Shown here piece by piece: positions 58,649-64,000 of a stretch of DNA of 64,000 nt. Under the pieces are notes generated by a model. That model was not told the DNA's origin and searched no databases. It saw nothing but the letters and a program-made list of their open reading frames with translations. How positions within the stretch are numbered: position 1 is the first letter of the stretch; each line of letters begins with the position of its first letter. The position numbers were made by a program, and so were the translations under genes. The DNA comes from Phragmites australis (lineage: Eukaryota > Streptophyta > Magnoliopsida > Poales > Poaceae). The stretch spans positions 5,900,001-5,964,000 of the forward strand of contig NC_084943.1 of assembly GCF_958298935.1 (NCBI RefSeq), read 5' to 3'.

Positions 58649-60081
58649 GCAGTCTCCATCCGACTTTGTTCCTCACCCCCCTCTTCCCCATCGGCTGCGC
58701 CTCCATCTCATTTGGATCGTCCTGCTGCCTCTCATTGTTTCTCTTTCTGATCTCTTCTCTTCTGGTTGTTGCTCTGTATTGCCCTCGTTCTTGGTGTTCC
58801 GATTCAGCGGCTTTTATTTTGGTTTGGTTGGATTCGGCTTTTTCTCGAAATTTTTAGGGATTGGATCTCGGGGGATAAAAATTAAAAGGGTGTAAAGGAA
58901 GAAAGATAGCCAATTTGCAGAGCAAAGGGGCCAGATGAGTGGCGATCTTTGCATTGAAGGTTGGCGAGAACGAACTCGACCCTGCAGTTCTCCGTGCCGC
59001 TCAGATTTCTCTGTTTTGTGACGGTCTCGAACAAGCTGCTACATCTCTTTCACCCAATCCCTTACTCAGATTTCTTTTTTTTCCATTTTTCCTTCTGGAT
59101 TGATGAGGTTTGGATTCCAAGTTGATCTTTTTCTTCCTATTCGTTTGTTTCACAAAGATCTTTCTCATCTGTAAAAATGTAGGCTTTTAGTTATCCAACG
59201 TTTTCCTGCGGTATAAAATGTGTATTACATTGATGACAAAAAGATCGATATGCTGTCATTTATTCGGTTAAAAAAATACATGGTCGAAAGGTGGTTACGG
59301 CCCAGAAAACTAAGTTTGTGCTGGATCCATGCTCTGTATCGGTTGGATTTGAGGTAGCACATATGCAGTAGTTATTGCTCAAAAATAAAATTGAAGTACC
59401 TGTTTGCCAGTGCAATACTCGGTATGAAGCGTTGTAGGACGAACCGTGGAACCGACAGGCAAAAACACTTACACTGAGTCCATTCAATTGAATTCGCCGA
59501 TAACACTTACACTGAGTCCATTCAATTGAATTCGCCGATAACAGAACGTTCTGAAAATTCGCATCCATTCGAATCCGGAACTTCTCTGAAACTGTGTTTA
59601 GCTTAAGCAGAAGATACTAGCAGTCCCAGCTCAACAAGACACTAGTTCCTTGCGCATCTGAACTCTGAAAGCTACGGCATTAGGCAGTAGATTAACATCT
59701 GAACATTGGTAGCGTATGCACAAAATCGATGGAAATATGGAACTAGAGGACGAAGCTCTGAATTCTGAACTTTTTTAGGGTCTGGCAGAGTCTTAGCATC
59801 AAGAACGTTTCAGTATTAAGAATTTCTAGAGTCTGAAGCTGTGAGCAGTTAGAGGGTTGATATATTTTATTATTTTAGATTAAAAATAGATATTTAATTT
59901 TTTTTTTATTTTACAAACTCATAATTCTGCATGTATCCCGAAACCAAAGTTCTATCAAACATAGCACATCTTAGCAAAACACCAAATCCGGGCACATGTT
60001 GATGGTAAGCATTAACACAACAATCGGTACTGGATAGATGGAAGTTTGAACTTCCCTACGCATGGATTTTCATCAGGCCAA
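58649..60081 (+). other. Leader-like sequence without a recognised gene, then AR gene 3' flank
   Basis: 58649-59170 is C/T-rich and GC-moderate like a 5' leader with possible intron, but no ORF above 75 codons resembles a protein. I looked for box C/D or H/ACA signatures and found none convincing. 59250-60050 is AT-rich and includes the 38-bp tandem repeat and probably the 3' UTR of the minus-strand reductase gene. Confidence 0.35.
59467..59542. repeat. Perfect 38-bp tandem duplication
   Basis: The unit starting 'acttacactgagtccattc' occurs twice without a single difference (59467-59504 and 59505-59542). Each unit contains the 12-base palindrome attcaattgaat. Confidence 0.95.
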
Positions 60082-63119
<3,038 letters not shown>

Positions 63120-64000
63120 CGCTCGGCCCTCACTCCCTGGCTCGCCTCGGCTCGTCCGATGGGATGGAGCGCTGCTGTCTTGGGACCGTAGACGCGTTGT
63201 GTGCCTCCGAGCGCTCTGTCCGTGGCGATGGAGTTAAGGAGGGGGGGCGGGTGCTCCGAAGTTACAGAATTTGGCCTGTTGTAATGTTTCAAATGTTCGT
63301 CAGAAGATTATACTACACACAAACAAGTGAGCATGCTAAAAGAATTCGATGTCAAAATCATCGTAGATGTCTAGAAACAAAATAGACAAGTGGTCTCTCC
63401 AACATTGTATTCATGATGCGCTAACGCTAGCGCCTTTTTTTACTCACGATATCAAATATCTATTTTGAATTCAATTTTTGCATTAATTACTTAACTTAAT
63501 GTGCACTACGTACACACGACATTTTTGAACACTGCAACATGCTGAATTAATCGTTTCTCTTTTTTTTTTTTTGGTTAATGGAGATGTCGGAACCTGTAAG
63601 GGAAATTTTCATATGTACATACATACACATGACTTATCACGACTAACCAATTCCCCATCCTTTTTTCCGTAACAGGGCTATGCCCCGTCTTCCATTACTC
63701 CAGAAAATATCGGAATTAACAGAGGTTTTTGTTTACAAGATTACTACGACGCTACTAAACAGAACATTAGAAACAGGAAGCGACTAGTAACTTGGTTTTT
63801 TCAAGCGAACACACTAGGAAATAAAAATGGCGAAATTACAAGTCAGAACTCCCAACATTAGATTTTTGCTATTAAGAGCAACTCATAACCAGCTTACCAA
63901 CCGGCTCCCTATGGCTACATATAGCTATTTGGTGAAAAAAATCACTCCAACTGACTCTCTACTGAACTCACTATCGCCTGGGGCTTGCAATCTCCTTAGA
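63120..64000. other. Upstream region of the reductase gene; repeat-like right edge
   Basis: 63120-63250 is GC-rich and probably holds the reductase 5' leader on the minus strand. 63650-63720 ('ttttttccgtaacagggct' then 'tccattactcc') resembles the inverse of a LINE 3' tail. From about 63872 'gagcaactcataaccagc' resembles a MITE end that would extend past the window. No ORF is convincing. Confidence 0.35.

Noticed and set aside
58920..59130. Candidate box C/D snoRNA ('ttgatgagg' at about 59100)
   Set aside because: No matching D box (CTGA) or closing stem at the right distance.

Overview
The window is nuclear DNA of a grass, most likely a panicoid-type monocot. The evidence is three intron-containing or GC-rich plant genes set in deep layers of grass-type repeats: SIRE/Maximus-like copia elements, Tat- and CRM-like Ty3/gypsy elements, Athila-like gypsy, plant L1-type LINEs, a CACTA element, a MULE-type hairpin, hAT-like and Tourist-like MITEs. 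I see no prokaryotic genes, rRNA or convincing tRNA genes. Assignments rest on motif recognition and on hand-found target-site duplications (TSDs); no search was run.

Layout. 1-10706 is a decayed SIRE-like copia element: left LTR piece, gag remnant and 3' LTR, with no pol. It is interrupted by a LINE ORF1 remnant that itself carries a 1365-bp CACTA element. 10761-14030 holds small DNA elements, the largest a 1.6-kb near-perfect hairpin with a 9-bp TSD. 14339-19011 is a 15-exon gene for a leucine-rich-repeat (RNI-like) protein with an F-box-like N-terminus. 20108-20862 is a hAT-like element with a GC-rich core, followed by a LINE RT fragment.

22202-43530 is a nested block. A short poly(A)-tailed LINE-like element received a Tat-lineage gypsy element (22791-42347, TSD GCGGG, a truncated 5' LTR and a complete 3' LTR). 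That element later received a CRM-like chromovirus (31424-38968). The Tat element carries a sense gag-pol and, between pol and the 3' LTR, a long antisense gene with its own TATA box and an intron. The CRM insertion splits the antisense gene. The sense gag-pol has nine nonsense codons but stays in one frame for 4.8 kb.

44363-44860 is a single-exon calmodulin-like gene with four EF-hands. 46070-57190 is a graveyard: a LINE RT (minus), an Athila-like gypsy (plus), a copia LTR plus gag (minus) and the 3' half of a large non-autonomous LTR element (minus). 57836-58464 is an AT-rich hairpin element with an 11-bp TSD. Near 58557-58648 there is a promoter-like cluster with no recognised coding sequence after it. 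60082-63119 (minus) is a five-exon NADPH-dependent 2-alkenal reductase gene.

The three host genes belong to unrelated pathways (an LRR adaptor-like protein, Ca2+ sensing, reactive-carbonyl detoxification). They do not form a cluster. The window reads as gene islands separated by nested, methylation-decayed retrotransposons.
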